7,396 nt of DNA from Streptomyces regalis (GTDB taxonomy: Bacteria; Actinomycetota; Actinomycetes; Streptomycetales; Streptomycetaceae). Within the stretch, counting starts at the first letter, position 1. Each line of letters starts with the position of its first letter. The notes beneath the pieces are model-generated. The model worked only from the letters and a program-made list of their open reading frames with translations. It ran no database searches and was not told where the DNA came from. The DNA is taken from positions 1 through 7,396 of the forward strand of contig NZ_LLZG01000114.1 in NCBI RefSeq assembly GCF_001509475.1, read 5' to 3'. Shown in pieces: positions 1 through 6,138 of this stretch. The translations under genes were made by a program, and so were the position numbers.

Positions 1-109
1 ACTGTGGCTGGATGGCTTGGCTTTCGCCACCCGGCCAACACTGAACCTACCAACGCCCACTGACAGCCGCTGACGAACGCCGAAACTCCCGGCAGCAGCT
101 CTCGCCGCC
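1..109. other. Unassigned left flank, replaces the 3' end of the kinase gene
   Basis: No gene can be assigned here. All three rightward frames are open at the window edge but stop within about 75 bases, so a partial rightward gene could end here but cannot be recognised. On the minus strand the kinase frame runs through to a TAG at 49-47 with no family similarity after about position 112. The other two minus frames show no ATP-binding G-box either. The stretch is somewhat richer in A/T than the kinase body. It may be the edge of an insertion, a deletion joint or intergenic DNA. Confidence 0.4.
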
Positions 110-1039
110 GACGGCGGTGACGGCGGCGCCGGGCGCGTGCCGTGCCGCGTTGGTCAGGGCCTCGCGGACCACCCGGTACAGGATCCGCTCGGCCAGGCCG
201 CCCGGCTTCGGCGGGGAGCGGACCGGTTCCCACCGCACCGGCAGCCCCGACTCGGCGGCGCGTGCCACGAGTTGCTCGACGGTCTCCCCCGGCGGAGTCA
301 GCGAGAGCGGCTCGTTCTCCTCCCGCAGGACGCCGATGACGCGGTGCAGCCGGTCGGTGGCGTCGGCGGCGGCCGCGCGCAGGTCGGCGGCGGTGCGGTG
401 GTGGTCCGGGAGGTCGGGGGCGACCTGGAGGGCGCCCGCGCGCAGGGCGATCAGGCTCAGCTCGTGGCCCAGGGAGTCGTGCATGTCCTGGGCGATCCGG
501 GCCCGTTCGCGCAGTCGGGCCCGCTCCTCGGCGATGCGCTGCTCGCCCTCCAGCCGCGCGGCCCGCGTCCAGCCGGCCGCGGCCAGCTCGCGGCTCTGCC
601 GCCAGTAGCGGCCACCGAGCCAGGGGAACACGCAGCCGAAGAGCAACGTGCCGGTCAGCACCACCCATTCCGGCGCCGGATCGACCCCGAGGAGCGCGAT
701 CCTCGCCGTACCGAGACAGCCGACACCCCCGAAGACGACCGCCGCCGGGCGCACCCGGTCCGCGCGCAGACCGAGCAGCAGCGCGAAGGCGCCGAGCGCC
801 GGGCCGTAGGAGACCGTGAACAGGGCGGGAGCGGCGGCCAGGCTCACTACGGCCGTCAGCCCGAAGGCCACCAAGGGGTACCGCCGGGCCACGGCGACCG
901 CGGCGGCGAGCACGGCCGGCCCGGCCAACTGCTGCCACAGGCCGCGCGGCTCGTTCAGCCCGAGACGGTCGGCCGTGAGCGCGGGCGACGCGAGGGCGGC
1001 CCACAGGAGGCAGGCCCGCCATGTGCGAGGACGTTCCAT
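47..1039 (-). pseudogene. Truncated NarL/DesK-type sensor histidine kinase (lacks most of the ATPase domain)
   Basis: From the ATG at 1039 the frame gives 330 residues. Residues about 8-142 form several hydrophobic membrane segments. A charged linker (about 145-180) leads to a HisKA_3 dimerisation domain with the phospho-acceptor His187 in the motif RIAQDMHDSLGHEL. The N-box VREALTNAARHAPGA (291-305) opens the HATPase domain, but similarity ends near residue 310 and 20 unrelated residues follow. The G1 and G2 boxes that bind ATP are absent, so the product should not autophosphorylate. Such kinases are usually followed by a LuxR-type regulator, which would lie leftward and is not seen. The frame stays open up to 1270, but upstream residues look non-coding and overlap mutY. 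The ATG at 1039 lacks a clear ribosome site. A TAGCGT hexamer ends 7 bases before it, which would fit a leaderless transcript. The domain assignment is firm; whether the remnant is expressed is unknown. Confidence 0.75.
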
Positions 1040-1256
1040 CCGCCCGACGCTACAAGCGGGTGGCGGGGAGCCACTGCTGCCGATCGTCAGGTGCGGTGCG
1101 CTCTTCACAGCAGGTCCGTGGGTCTGGGGACGCAGGTCCATGGGTCTGGGGACGCAGGCCCCCGGCGACCACCACCCACCCCAACCGGCAGCCACAACGC
1201 ACCGGCACCCGCACCTACCCACCCGACCGCCACCGGCATGGCAGGATCGGAAGGCC
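1040..1256. promoter_or_regulatory. Divergent intergenic region between the kinase remnant and mutY
   Basis: This 217-base gap separates two divergent genes and must hold the start signals for both. On the minus strand TAGCGT lies 7 bases before the kinase ATG and is a candidate -10 box, but no good -35 is visible. On the plus strand no convincing promoter is seen ahead of mutY. The right half is C-rich with very few T residues. A 22-bp tandem duplication occupies 1111-1154. Confidence 0.4.
1111..1161. repeat. 22-bp tandem direct repeat, about 2.3 copies
   Basis: Two adjacent 22-base units (1111-1132 and 1133-1154) both begin CAGGTCC and end GGGTCTGGGGACG. They differ at one base only (G1118 against A1140). 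A partial third copy starts with CAGG at 1155. The units lie between divergent genes. They could be an operator pair, but simple slippage duplication is the more economical reading. Confidence 0.85.
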
Positions 1257-2192
1257 ATGACTGCGCCCACGAAACCCCCGCACAGCCACCCCGCCGACGC
1301 CGGCGCGGACGCCCCCCTCGCTCAGCCTCTGCAAGAAACCGTCATCGACTGGTTCGACGAGAACGCCCGCGATCTCCCCTGGCGGCGCCCCGAGGCCGGG
1401 CCCTGGGGGGTGATGGTCAGTGAGTTCATGCTGCAGCAGACGCCCGTGAACCGTGTGCTGCCCGTCTACGAACAGTGGCTCGCCCGCTGGCCCCGACCCG
1501 CCGACCTGGCCAAGGAGGCCCCCGGCGAGGCCGTGCGCGCCTGGGGCCGGCTCGGCTACCCGCGCCGCGCGCTGCGGCTGCACGGCGCCGCCGTCGCCAT
1601 AGCGGAACGGCACGGCGGGGACGTACCGACCGACCACGCCCAGCTCCTCGCGCTGCCCGGCATCGGCGAGTACACGGCGGCCGCGGTGGCCTCCTTCGCG
1701 TACGGCCAGCGGCACCCCGTACTGGACACCAACGTCCGCCGGGTCTTCGCCCGCGCCGTCACCGGCGTGCAGTACCCGCCGAACGCCACCACCGCCGCCG
1801 AACGCAAGCTCGCCCGCACCCTGCTCCCCGACGACGAGCGCACCGCCGCCCGCTGGGCCGCCGCCTCCATGGAACTCGGCGCGCTGGTGTGCACCGCGAA
1901 GAACGAGTCGTGTCACCGCTGCCCGATCGCCGCTCAGTGCGCCTGGCGGCTCGCGGGCAAGCCCGAGCACGACGGTCCGCCGCGCCGCGGTCAGACGTAC
2001 GCCGGCACCGACCGCCAGGTGCGCGGCAAGCTGCTCGCCGTGCTCCGCGAGGCCCACCTGCCCGTCCCGCAGGCGGCCCTCGACCGGGTGTGGCACGAGC
2101 CGGTGCAGCGCGCCCGTGCCCTGGACGGCCTTGTCGCGGACGGTCTGGTGGAGCCGCTGCCGGGCGGGATGTACCGGCTGCCGCTGACCTGA
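1257..2192 (+). CDS. mutY: A/G-specific adenine DNA glycosylase MutY
   Basis: This 311-residue base-excision repair enzyme removes adenine mispaired with 8-oxoguanine (or G), preventing G:C to T:A changes. Residues about 25-230 form the HhH-GPD glycosylase core. VSEFMLQQTPV carries the catalytic Glu56, LPGIGEYTAAAVASF (133-147) is the helix-hairpin-helix, and LDTNVRR carries the catalytic Asp157. A [4Fe-4S] loop follows with Cys212, Cys219, Cys222 and Cys228 in the classical C-X6-C-X2-C-X5-C spacing. The last ~80 residues are short and show no MutT-like 8-oxoG-recognition domain as in the E. coli enzyme; they look like a small winged-helix segment. The ATG at 1257 is preceded by AGGA (1243-1246, spacing 10) and GGAAGG right before it. 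The frame is open upstream to 816, but that part overlaps the opposing kinase and lacks the family's sequence. It appears monocistronic, with a hairpin 10 bases after the stop. Confidence 0.95.
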   Translation: MTAPTKPPHSHPADAGADAPLAQPLQETVIDWFDENARDLPWRRPEAGPWGVMVSEFMLQQTPVNRVLPVYEQWLARWPRPADLAKEAPGEAVRAWGRLGYPRRALRLHGAAVAIAERHGGDVPTDHAQLLALPGIGEYTAAAVASFAYGQRHPVLDTNVRRVFARAVTGVQYPPNATTAAERKLARTLLPDDERTAARWAAASMELGALVCTAKNESCHRCPIAAQCAWRLAGKPEHDGPPRRGQTYAGTDRQVRGKLLAVLREAHLPVPQAALDRVWHEPVQRARALDGLVADGLVEPLPGGMYRLPLT

Positions 2193-2202
2193 TGCCCGCC
2201 CC

Positions 2203-2218
2203 GGCCGCCCAGGCGGCC
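2203..2218 (+). terminator. Hairpin after mutY, probable terminator
   Basis: GGCCGC (2203-2208) pairs perfectly with GCGGCC (2213-2218) across the four-base loop CCAG, starting 10 bases after the mutY stop. No T-tract follows, which is usual for GC-rich actinomycete terminators. Confidence 0.5.
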
Positions 2219-2276
2219 CGGCGCACAGTCACATCACAGCCGTAGGCCTCTGCAACACACCACACACAGCAGCCGC

Positions 2277-2295
2277 ATGGCCGCTACACGGCCAT
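2277..2295. promoter_or_regulatory. Perfect 7-bp inverted repeat upstream of sigE
   Basis: ATGGCCG (2277-2283) and CGGCCAT (2289-2295) form a perfect inverted repeat around CTACA. It lies about 85 bases after the mutY stop and 240 before sigE. It could be a second mutY terminator or a protein-binding site; the sequence does not decide. Confidence 0.4.
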
Positions 2296-2375
2296 CACCC
2301 CACCAAATCACCCCATACCGACCCCAAGCGATCTAGCGTTTTACCCCTTTCCTGATTCCGTTACACAACCGACGG

Positions 2376-2401
2376 GCAGCCGAGCGCTAGCCGCAGGCTG
2401 C
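2376..2401. promoter_or_regulatory. Inverted repeat with palindromic core upstream of sigE
   Basis: GCAGCC (2376-2381) pairs with GGCTGC (2396-2401). The 14 bases between them include the overlapping palindromes AGCGCT and GCTAGC (about 2383-2391). It sits just before the 14-nt-spaced repeats, so it may belong to the sigE control region. Function is not established. Confidence 0.3.
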
Positions 2402-2409
2402 TTCGGACA

Positions 2410-2444
2410 CCTCCGTGACAACGCCTCCGTAGCTTCATTTCCGT
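2410..2444 (+). promoter_or_regulatory. Three short direct repeats at 14-nt spacing, candidate operator of sigE
   Basis: CCTCCGT (2410-2416), CCTCCGT (2424-2430) and TTTCCGT (2438-2444) are spaced exactly 14 bases start to start, about 90-125 bases before the sigE start. Direct repeats are the usual form of OmpR/PhoB-family operators, although those are commonly spaced near 11 bases. Binding by CseB is therefore only a possibility. The repeats overlap the weak -10 candidate TAGCTT. Confidence 0.3.
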
Positions 2445-2521
2445 ACCCGACAGACGGGGACGACTACGAACCACAGGCATTGAGACCCGACGGCGGACAA
2501 GCCGGCCGGCAACGGGGAATC

Positions 2522-2527
2522 AGGAGG
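2522..2527 (+). promoter_or_regulatory. Ribosome binding site of sigE
   Basis: A full AGGAGG lies 8 bases before the ATG at 2536 and fixes that start. Confidence 0.9.
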
Positions 2528-2535
2528 CGGTCAAC

Positions 2536-3075
2536 ATGGCGCAGGGAGAGGTGCTCGAGTTCGAGGAGTACGTCCGCACCCGGCAGGACGCGCTGCTGCG
2601 CAGTGCCCGCCGACTGGTCCCGGACCCGGTGGACGCCCAGGACCTGCTGCAGACGGCGCTGGTGCGCACGTACCACCGCTGGGACGGCATAGCGGACAAG
2701 CGACTCGCGGACGCCTACCTGCGCCGCGTCATGATCAACACGCGGACCGAGTGGTGGCGGGCGCGGAAGCTGGAGGAGGTGCCGACCGAGCAGCTCCCGG
2801 ACGCCTCGGTCGACGACTCCACCGAGCAGCACGCGGACCGCGCCCTGCTGATGGACATCATGAAGGTGCTGGCTCCCAAGCAGCGCAGTGTCGTGGTGCT
2901 GCGACACTGGGAGCAGATGTCCACGGAGGAGACGGCCGCCGCCCTCGGCATGTCGGCCGGAACGGTCAAGAGCACGCTGCACCGGGCGCTCGCCCGGCTC
3001 CGCGAGGAGCTGGAGAGCCGCGATCTGGACGCACGCGCGCTGGAGCGTGAGGAGCGGGAGCGTTGCGCGGCCTAG
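2536..3075 (+). CDS. sigE: ECF RNA polymerase sigma factor SigE (cell-envelope stress)
   Basis: The 179-residue protein is a two-domain ECF sigma factor that directs RNA polymerase to cell-envelope stress promoters. Sigma region 2 spans roughly residues 8-78, with PVDAQDLLQTALVRTYHRW (31-49) and the DNA-melting part YLRRVMINTRTEWWR. A linker (80-104) leads to region 4 (about 105-158), with the helix-turn-helix STEETAAALGMSAGTVKSTLHRA-type segment that reads the -35 element. The C-terminus is a highly charged tail. There is no separate anti-sigma gene. Instead cseA, cseB and cseC follow, as in the S. coelicolor sigE operon, where the CseB/CseC pair controls sigE at transcription rather than by anti-sigma binding. 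The start follows a perfect AGGAGG. The 3' end overlaps the TTG start of cseA by 13 bases. The gene identity rests on the neighbour set as much as on the protein itself. Confidence 0.95.
   Translation: MAQGEVLEFEEYVRTRQDALLRSARRLVPDPVDAQDLLQTALVRTYHRWDGIADKRLADAYLRRVMINTRTEWWRARKLEEVPTEQLPDASVDDSTEQHADRALLMDIMKVLAPKQRSVVVLRHWEQMSTEETAAALGMSAGTVKSTLHRALARLREELESRDLDARALEREERERCAA
3049..3054 (+). promoter_or_regulatory. Ribosome binding site of cseA inside sigE
   Basis: GAGGAG lies 8 bases before the TTG at 3063, within the last codons of sigE. It supports the rare start codon and suggests coupled translation of cseA with sigE. Confidence 0.6.
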
Positions 3076-3818
3076 GCACGACAGCGGGCGGCACCGGGCA
3101 CACGGACAGGACCGGGCACACGGACAAGGGTGACAGGGGCGCGGACGGGGATTCCGAGGACGTCGGCCCCCACCGCCCCGCGCCCGTACCGGTCCGGGGA
3201 ACCTTGCAGGCGGCGTTCACGGCGGTGGCCGTGGTCGTCGCCCTCGCCCTTTTCGCCTCCGCATGCGCCACCGGCGGCACCGGCGCCCGCGACGAGGGAC
3301 CGGCGCACGACGCGCCGGGCGGCTCGGCCGTCTCGGCGTCGCTCGCGGCGTCGCCCTCCGCCTCGGCCGCCCCGGACCCGAGGGAGGCCGTCCGCCTGGT
3401 CAAGAAGGACCCGGCGGTCTCGGCGCAGGTCAAGCGCGAGCTGAAGCCGTGCGTGTCCGACGACTATCCCGTCGATGTGTCCTACGGCGATCTGACCGGC
3501 GGGGCGGCGGACGACATCGTGGTCAACGTCCTGTCCTGCGGCGATCAGGTCGGCGTCGCCTCGTACGTGTACCGCGAGCAGGGCGGCGACTACCACAATG
3601 TGTTCAAGGCCGAGGAGCCGCCGGTCTACGCGGAGATCGACCGCGGCCTGCTGGTGGTGACCGAGCAGGTGTACGCCAAGGACGACGCGCTGTCGAACCC
3701 GTCCAGCGAGTACGTGATCCAATACCTGTGGACCTCCGACCGCTTCGTCCAGAAGCACCGCAACCGCACCGACTACGGCCCCCTCGGCGGCGGTGACGAG
3801 TCGGCGCCCGACAGTTGA
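3063..3818 (+). CDS. cseA: CseA, lipoprotein modulator of the SigE system
   Basis: The predicted protein is 251 residues long. Residues 1-46 are hydrophilic and start with two copies of a TGHTD(R/K) hexapeptide. A hydrophobic stretch (about 48-66) ends in FASAC, a relaxed lipobox that would make Cys68 the lipidated residue. A Ser/Ala/Pro-rich tether (about 70-105) follows, then a folded extracytoplasmic domain (about 106-235) with Cys130 and Cys159 and several aromatic residues. In S. coelicolor CseA is a surface lipoprotein whose loss raises sigE expression, so it acts as a negative modulator, perhaps on CseC. The TTG start has a good ribosome site. The only other start ahead of the hydrophobic core is TTG at 3204, which would leave no positive n-region. 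A 46-residue leader before a lipoprotein signal is unusual. Assignment relies on position between sigE and cseB plus the lipobox. Confidence 0.88.
   Translation: MRGLGTTAGGTGHTDRTGHTDKGDRGADGDSEDVGPHRPAPVPVRGTLQAAFTAVAVVVALALFASACATGGTGARDEGPAHDAPGGSAVSASLAASPSASAAPDPREAVRLVKKDPAVSAQVKRELKPCVSDDYPVDVSYGDLTGGAADDIVVNVLSCGDQVGVASYVYREQGGDYHNVFKAEEPPVYAEIDRGLLVVTEQVYAKDDALSNPSSEYVIQYLWTSDRFVQKHRNRTDYGPLGGGDESAPDS
3093..3128 (+). repeat. 18-bp tandem duplication within cseA
   Basis: Two adjacent units (3093-3110 and 3111-3128), each starting ACCGGGCACACGGACA, differ by one base and encode TGHTDR and TGHTDK in frame. The duplication lengthens the hydrophilic leader of CseA. The 9-mer GGCACACGG inside it recurs in the repeat array before cseB. 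Confidence 0.85.
3137..3185 (+). terminator. Long-loop GC hairpin early in cseA, possible read-through attenuator
   Basis: GGGCGCGG (3137-3144) pairs perfectly with CCGCGCCC (3178-3185). Inside the loop, CGGGG (3146-3150) can further pair with the C-run near 3167-3170. It begins about 60 bases after the sigE stop. In S. coelicolor most sigE transcripts end just after sigE and only a minority read into cseABC, so a terminator is expected about here. The large loop and the general GC content make the structure uncertain. Confidence 0.3.
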
Positions 3819-3844
3819 GGGCGGCCCGCGGCAGCGGTGAACGC

Positions 3845-3880
3845 ATCGGCCGATCCACGCGTCCCTCAAGTGGACACGCG
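3845..3880. other. Palindrome and imperfect hairpin after cseA
   Basis: ATCGGCCGAT (3845-3854) is a perfect 10-bp palindrome. CGCGTCC (3858-3864) can pair with GGACACGCG (3872-3880) with a two-base bulge. Both lie in the gap between cseA and cseB. They could reduce read-through or be part of a control site; neither is proven. Confidence 0.3.
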
Positions 3881-3892
3881 ATGCACCCCCGA

Positions 3893-3962
3893 AAAGACAC
3901 GGCCGAAAAAATACGGTCGAGAAGACACGGCCGAGAACACACGGCACACGGCACACGAGGAC
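3893..3962 (+). repeat. 14-bp-period tandem repeat array in front of cseB
   Basis: Four clear units (3893-3906, 3907-3920, 3921-3934, 3935-3948) follow the form GAAGACACGGCCGA. Units 1 and 3 match at 13 of 14 bases, 2 and 3 at 10, and 3 and 4 at 11. Weaker copies flank them on both sides (3879-3892 and 3949-3962). The right end resolves into three 7-bp units, CACACGG, CACACGG, CACACGA (3938-3958), so the period may be a doubled heptamer. The array ends 14 bases before the cseB start codon. It may be a slippage-prone minisatellite, a spacer or a binding ladder. Confidence 0.85.
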
Positions 3963-3975
3963 TGAGAGCACCGGG

Positions 3976-4680
3976 ATGGCAGACCAGACCCACGTTCTGT
4001 TCGTCGAGGACGACGACGTCATCCGCGAGGCCACCCAGCTCGCCCTGGAGCGGGACGGCTTCGCGGTCACCGCCATGCCCGACGGGCTGTCGGGCCTGGA
4101 GGCGTTCCGCACGAACCGGCCGGACATCGCGTTGCTGGACGTCATGGTCCCGGGCCTGGACGGCGTCAGCCTGTGCCGCCGTATCCGCGACGAGTCGACC
4201 GTGCCGGTGATCATGCTCTCGGCGCGGGCGGACTCGATCGACGTGGTGCTGGGCCTGGAAGCGGGCGCCGACGACTACGTGACCAAGCCGTTCGACGGTG
4301 CCGTGCTGGTCGCGCGGATCCGTGCCGTGCTGCGCCGCTTCGGGCACGCCGGCCGCGACGACCGGGCGGACGACGCCGGATCGGCGGCCACCGGCGGGGT
4401 GCTGGCCTTCGGCGATCTGGAGGTCGACACCGAGGGCATGGAGGTGCGCAGGTCCGGGGAGCCGGTGGCGCTCACGCCGACCGAGATGCGGCTGCTGCTG
4501 GAGTTCTCCTCCACGCCGGGCACGGTGCTGTCGCGGGACAAACTGCTGGAGCGCGTGTGGGACTACGGCTGGGGCGGGGACACGCGAGTGGTGGACGTCC
4601 ATGTGCAGCGGCTGCGGCAGAAGATCGGCCAGGACCGCATCGAGACGGTCCGCGGCTTCGGCTACAAGTTGAAGGCCTGA
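3976..4680 (+). CDS. cseB: CseB, OmpR/PhoB-family response regulator
   Basis: The 234-residue protein is a standard two-domain regulator. The receiver domain (about 5-120) has the acidic pocket Glu11-Asp12-Asp13, the phospho-acceptor Asp55 in IALLDVMVPG, Ser82 and Lys104 in YVTKPF. A ~20-residue polar linker leads to the winged-helix DNA-binding domain (about 141-234), with ALTPTEMRLLLEF and the recognition-helix region TRVVDVHVQRLRQKIG, ending in VRGFGYKLKA. In the known system CseB phosphorylated by CseC activates the sigE promoter. Its own gene lies in the same cluster, which gives positive feedback when transcripts read through. The ATG at 3976 has only a weak GAGAG (3964-3968) before it. 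The 157-base gap after cseA breaks the tight operon spacing and holds a tandem repeat, so an extra promoter here is possible. Confidence 0.95.
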   Translation: MADQTHVLFVEDDDVIREATQLALERDGFAVTAMPDGLSGLEAFRTNRPDIALLDVMVPGLDGVSLCRRIRDESTVPVIMLSARADSIDVVLGLEAGADDYVTKPFDGAVLVARIRAVLRRFGHAGRDDRADDAGSAATGGVLAFGDLEVDTEGMEVRRSGEPVALTPTEMRLLLEFSSTPGTVLSRDKLLERVWDYGWGGDTRVVDVHVQRLRQKIGQDRIETVRGFGYKLKA

Positions 4681-4691
4681 GCGGGGCCGGC

Positions 4692-6122
4692 ATGAGGGGG
4701 ACGTTTCGACACCCGGCTCCGTCCGGCGCCGGGCACGCGGGCCTCACGGACTCGGCGGACATCGCGGGACAGGTCATGATCGGTCGTACGGGCACGCGCA
4801 CGAGCAGACGCACGGGCAGCCGGGTCGCCATTCGCACCGGCCTGCGGTGGAAGCTGAGCGCGGCGATCGCGCTGGTCGGCACGCTCGTGGCGGTCGTGCT
4901 GAGCCTGGTCGTGCACAACCAGGCCCGGGTCTCGCTGCTGGACAGCGCGCGCGACCTCGCGGACGAGCGCATCCAGATCGCCCAGCGCAGCTACGAGCAG
5001 TCCAAGCGGCTGAACTTCCCCAACGCCACGATCAACGACCCGGAGCTGCCGGCGGCGCTGCGGGCCAAGGTCGAGGAGGGCCGGCGGGCGACGTATGTGA
5101 CGGACACGCCGAGCGGGGCGCCCGACATCTGGGCGGCCGTACCGCTCAACAACGGGCAGGTCCTGTCGCTGCGCACCGGCTGGACCGATCGCAGTGAGCA
5201 CATCCTGGACCGCCTCGACCAGGCCATGATCATCGGTTCCATCTCGGTCGTTCTCGGCGGCAGTGCGCTCGGCGTGCTCATCGGCGCGCAGTTGTCTCGC
5301 CGGTTGCGCAAGGCGGCGGCCGCGGCGAACCAGGTCGCGAGCGGCGAGCCGGACGTGCGGGTGCGGGACGCCATCGGGGGTGTCGTACAGGACGAGACCG
5401 ACGATCTGGCGAGCGCCGTGGACGCCATGGCGGACGCGCTGCAGCAGCGGCTGGAGGCGGAGCGCCGGGTCACCGCGGACATCGCGCACGAGCTGCGTAC
5501 GCCGGTGACGGGTCTGCTGACGGCGGCGGAACTCCTGCCGCCCGGCCGGCCCACCGAGCTGGTCCTGGACCGGGCGAAGGCCATGCGCACGCTCGTCGAG
5601 GACGTCCTGGAGGTGGCCCGCCTGGACAGTGCCTCGGAGCGGGCCGAGCTGCAGGGCATCATGCTGGGCGAGTTCGTCAGCCGGCGGGTCGCGGTGAAGG
5701 ATCCCGCCATCGAGGTGCGCGTCGTCCACGAGTCGGAGGTCACGACCGACCCGAGGCGCCTGGAGCGGGTGCTGTTCAACCTGCTGGCGAACGCGGCGAG
5801 GCACGGCAGACCGCCGATCGAGGTCACGGTCGAGGGCCGGGTCATCCGGGTCCGCGACCACGGCCCCGGATTCCCCGAGGACCTGCTCGCCGACGGCCCC
5901 AGCCGCTTCCGCACGGGCAGCAGCGACCGCTCGGGCCACGGCCACGGCCTCGGTCTGACGATCGCGGCAGGTCAGGCCCGGGTCCTCGGTGCCCGCCTGA
6001 CCTTCCGCAACGTACGTCCGGCGGGCGCGCCGGAGCATGTGCCGGCGGAGGGCGCGGTGGCCGTCCTCTGGCTCCCGGAGCACGCGCCGACGAACACGGG
6101 GAGCTACCCGATGCTGCCGTAG
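4692..6122 (+). CDS. cseC: CseC, membrane sensor histidine kinase
   Basis: From the ATG at 4692 the product has 476 residues. A basic cytoplasmic leader (1-54) precedes membrane helix 1 (about 55-75). A ~100-residue extracytoplasmic sensor (76-177) and membrane helix 2 (about 178-199) follow, then a HAMP linker (200-253). The HisKA domain carries the phospho-acceptor His266 in DIAHELRTPVTG. The HATPase domain has the N-box LLANAARHG (364-372), the G1 box RDHGPGF (388-394) and the G2 box GHGLGLTI (417-424). All catalytic motifs are intact. In S. coelicolor CseC senses damage caused by cell-wall antibiotics and lysozyme and phosphorylates CseB. It starts 11 bases after cseB and should be co-translated from one transcript. 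The start is uncertain: GGGG lies 5 bases before 4692, while a second ATG at 4776 has GGGA 6 bases before it and would give 448 residues. Confidence 0.93.
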   Translation: MRGTFRHPAPSGAGHAGLTDSADIAGQVMIGRTGTRTSRRTGSRVAIRTGLRWKLSAAIALVGTLVAVVLSLVVHNQARVSLLDSARDLADERIQIAQRSYEQSKRLNFPNATINDPELPAALRAKVEEGRRATYVTDTPSGAPDIWAAVPLNNGQVLSLRTGWTDRSEHILDRLDQAMIIGSISVVLGGSALGVLIGAQLSRRLRKAAAAANQVASGEPDVRVRDAIGGVVQDETDDLASAVDAMADALQQRLEAERRVTADIAHELRTPVTGLLTAAELLPPGRPTELVLDRAKAMRTLVEDVLEVARLDSASERAELQGIMLGEFVSRRVAVKDPAIEVRVVHESEVTTDPRRLERVLFNLLANAARHGRPPIEVTVEGRVIRVRDHGPGFPEDLLADGPSRFRTGSSDRSGHGHGLGLTIAAGQARVLGARLTFRNVRPAGAPEHVPAEGAVAVLWLPEHAPTNTGSYPMLP

Positions 6123-6138
6123 CGGCGCTTGGCGGGGC

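Larger units (their letters stand above)
2193..2535 (+). promoter_or_regulatory. sigE upstream region (promoter expected here)
   Basis: This 343-base non-coding stretch is noticeably less GC-rich than its neighbours between about 2230 and 2370. It holds the mutY hairpin, two further inverted repeats (2277-2295 and 2376-2401), a CA-rich run near 2252-2272 and 14-nt-spaced CCGT-containing repeats (2410-2444). In S. coelicolor the sigE promoter is activated by phosphorylated CseB in response to cell-wall damage, so the equivalent promoter should lie here. A possible -10 hexamer TAGCTT occurs at 2430-2435, about 100 bases before the start codon, with only weak -35 resemblance upstream. A weak -35 is expected for an activator-dependent promoter. 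The position of the promoter is inference. Confidence 0.5.

Noticed and set aside
1..73. C-terminal end of a rightward gene
   Set aside because: All three frames are open at the edge and stop early; about 20 residues give no basis to choose one or to name a product.
816..1256. Upstream extension of mutY
   Set aside because: Residues before the ATG at 1257 run antisense to the kinase and through the tandem repeat and look like translated non-coding DNA. 311 residues is a normal length for an actinobacterial MutY.
1040..1270. Extension of the kinase frame to an ATG at 1270
   Set aside because: The added 77 residues are Gly/Trp/Cys-rich without family similarity, cross the tandem repeat and overlap the mutY start on the other strand. 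The ATG at 1039 is followed directly by the membrane domain.
137..1423. Long rightward open frame opposite the kinase
   Set aside because: It is the GC-rich antisense shadow of the kinase gene, with low-complexity R/G/A/P/Q composition and no recognisable domain.
3072..4214. 380-residue leftward open frame across cseA and the start of cseB
   Set aside because: It spans two genes and their gap, including the repeat array, and has no family features.
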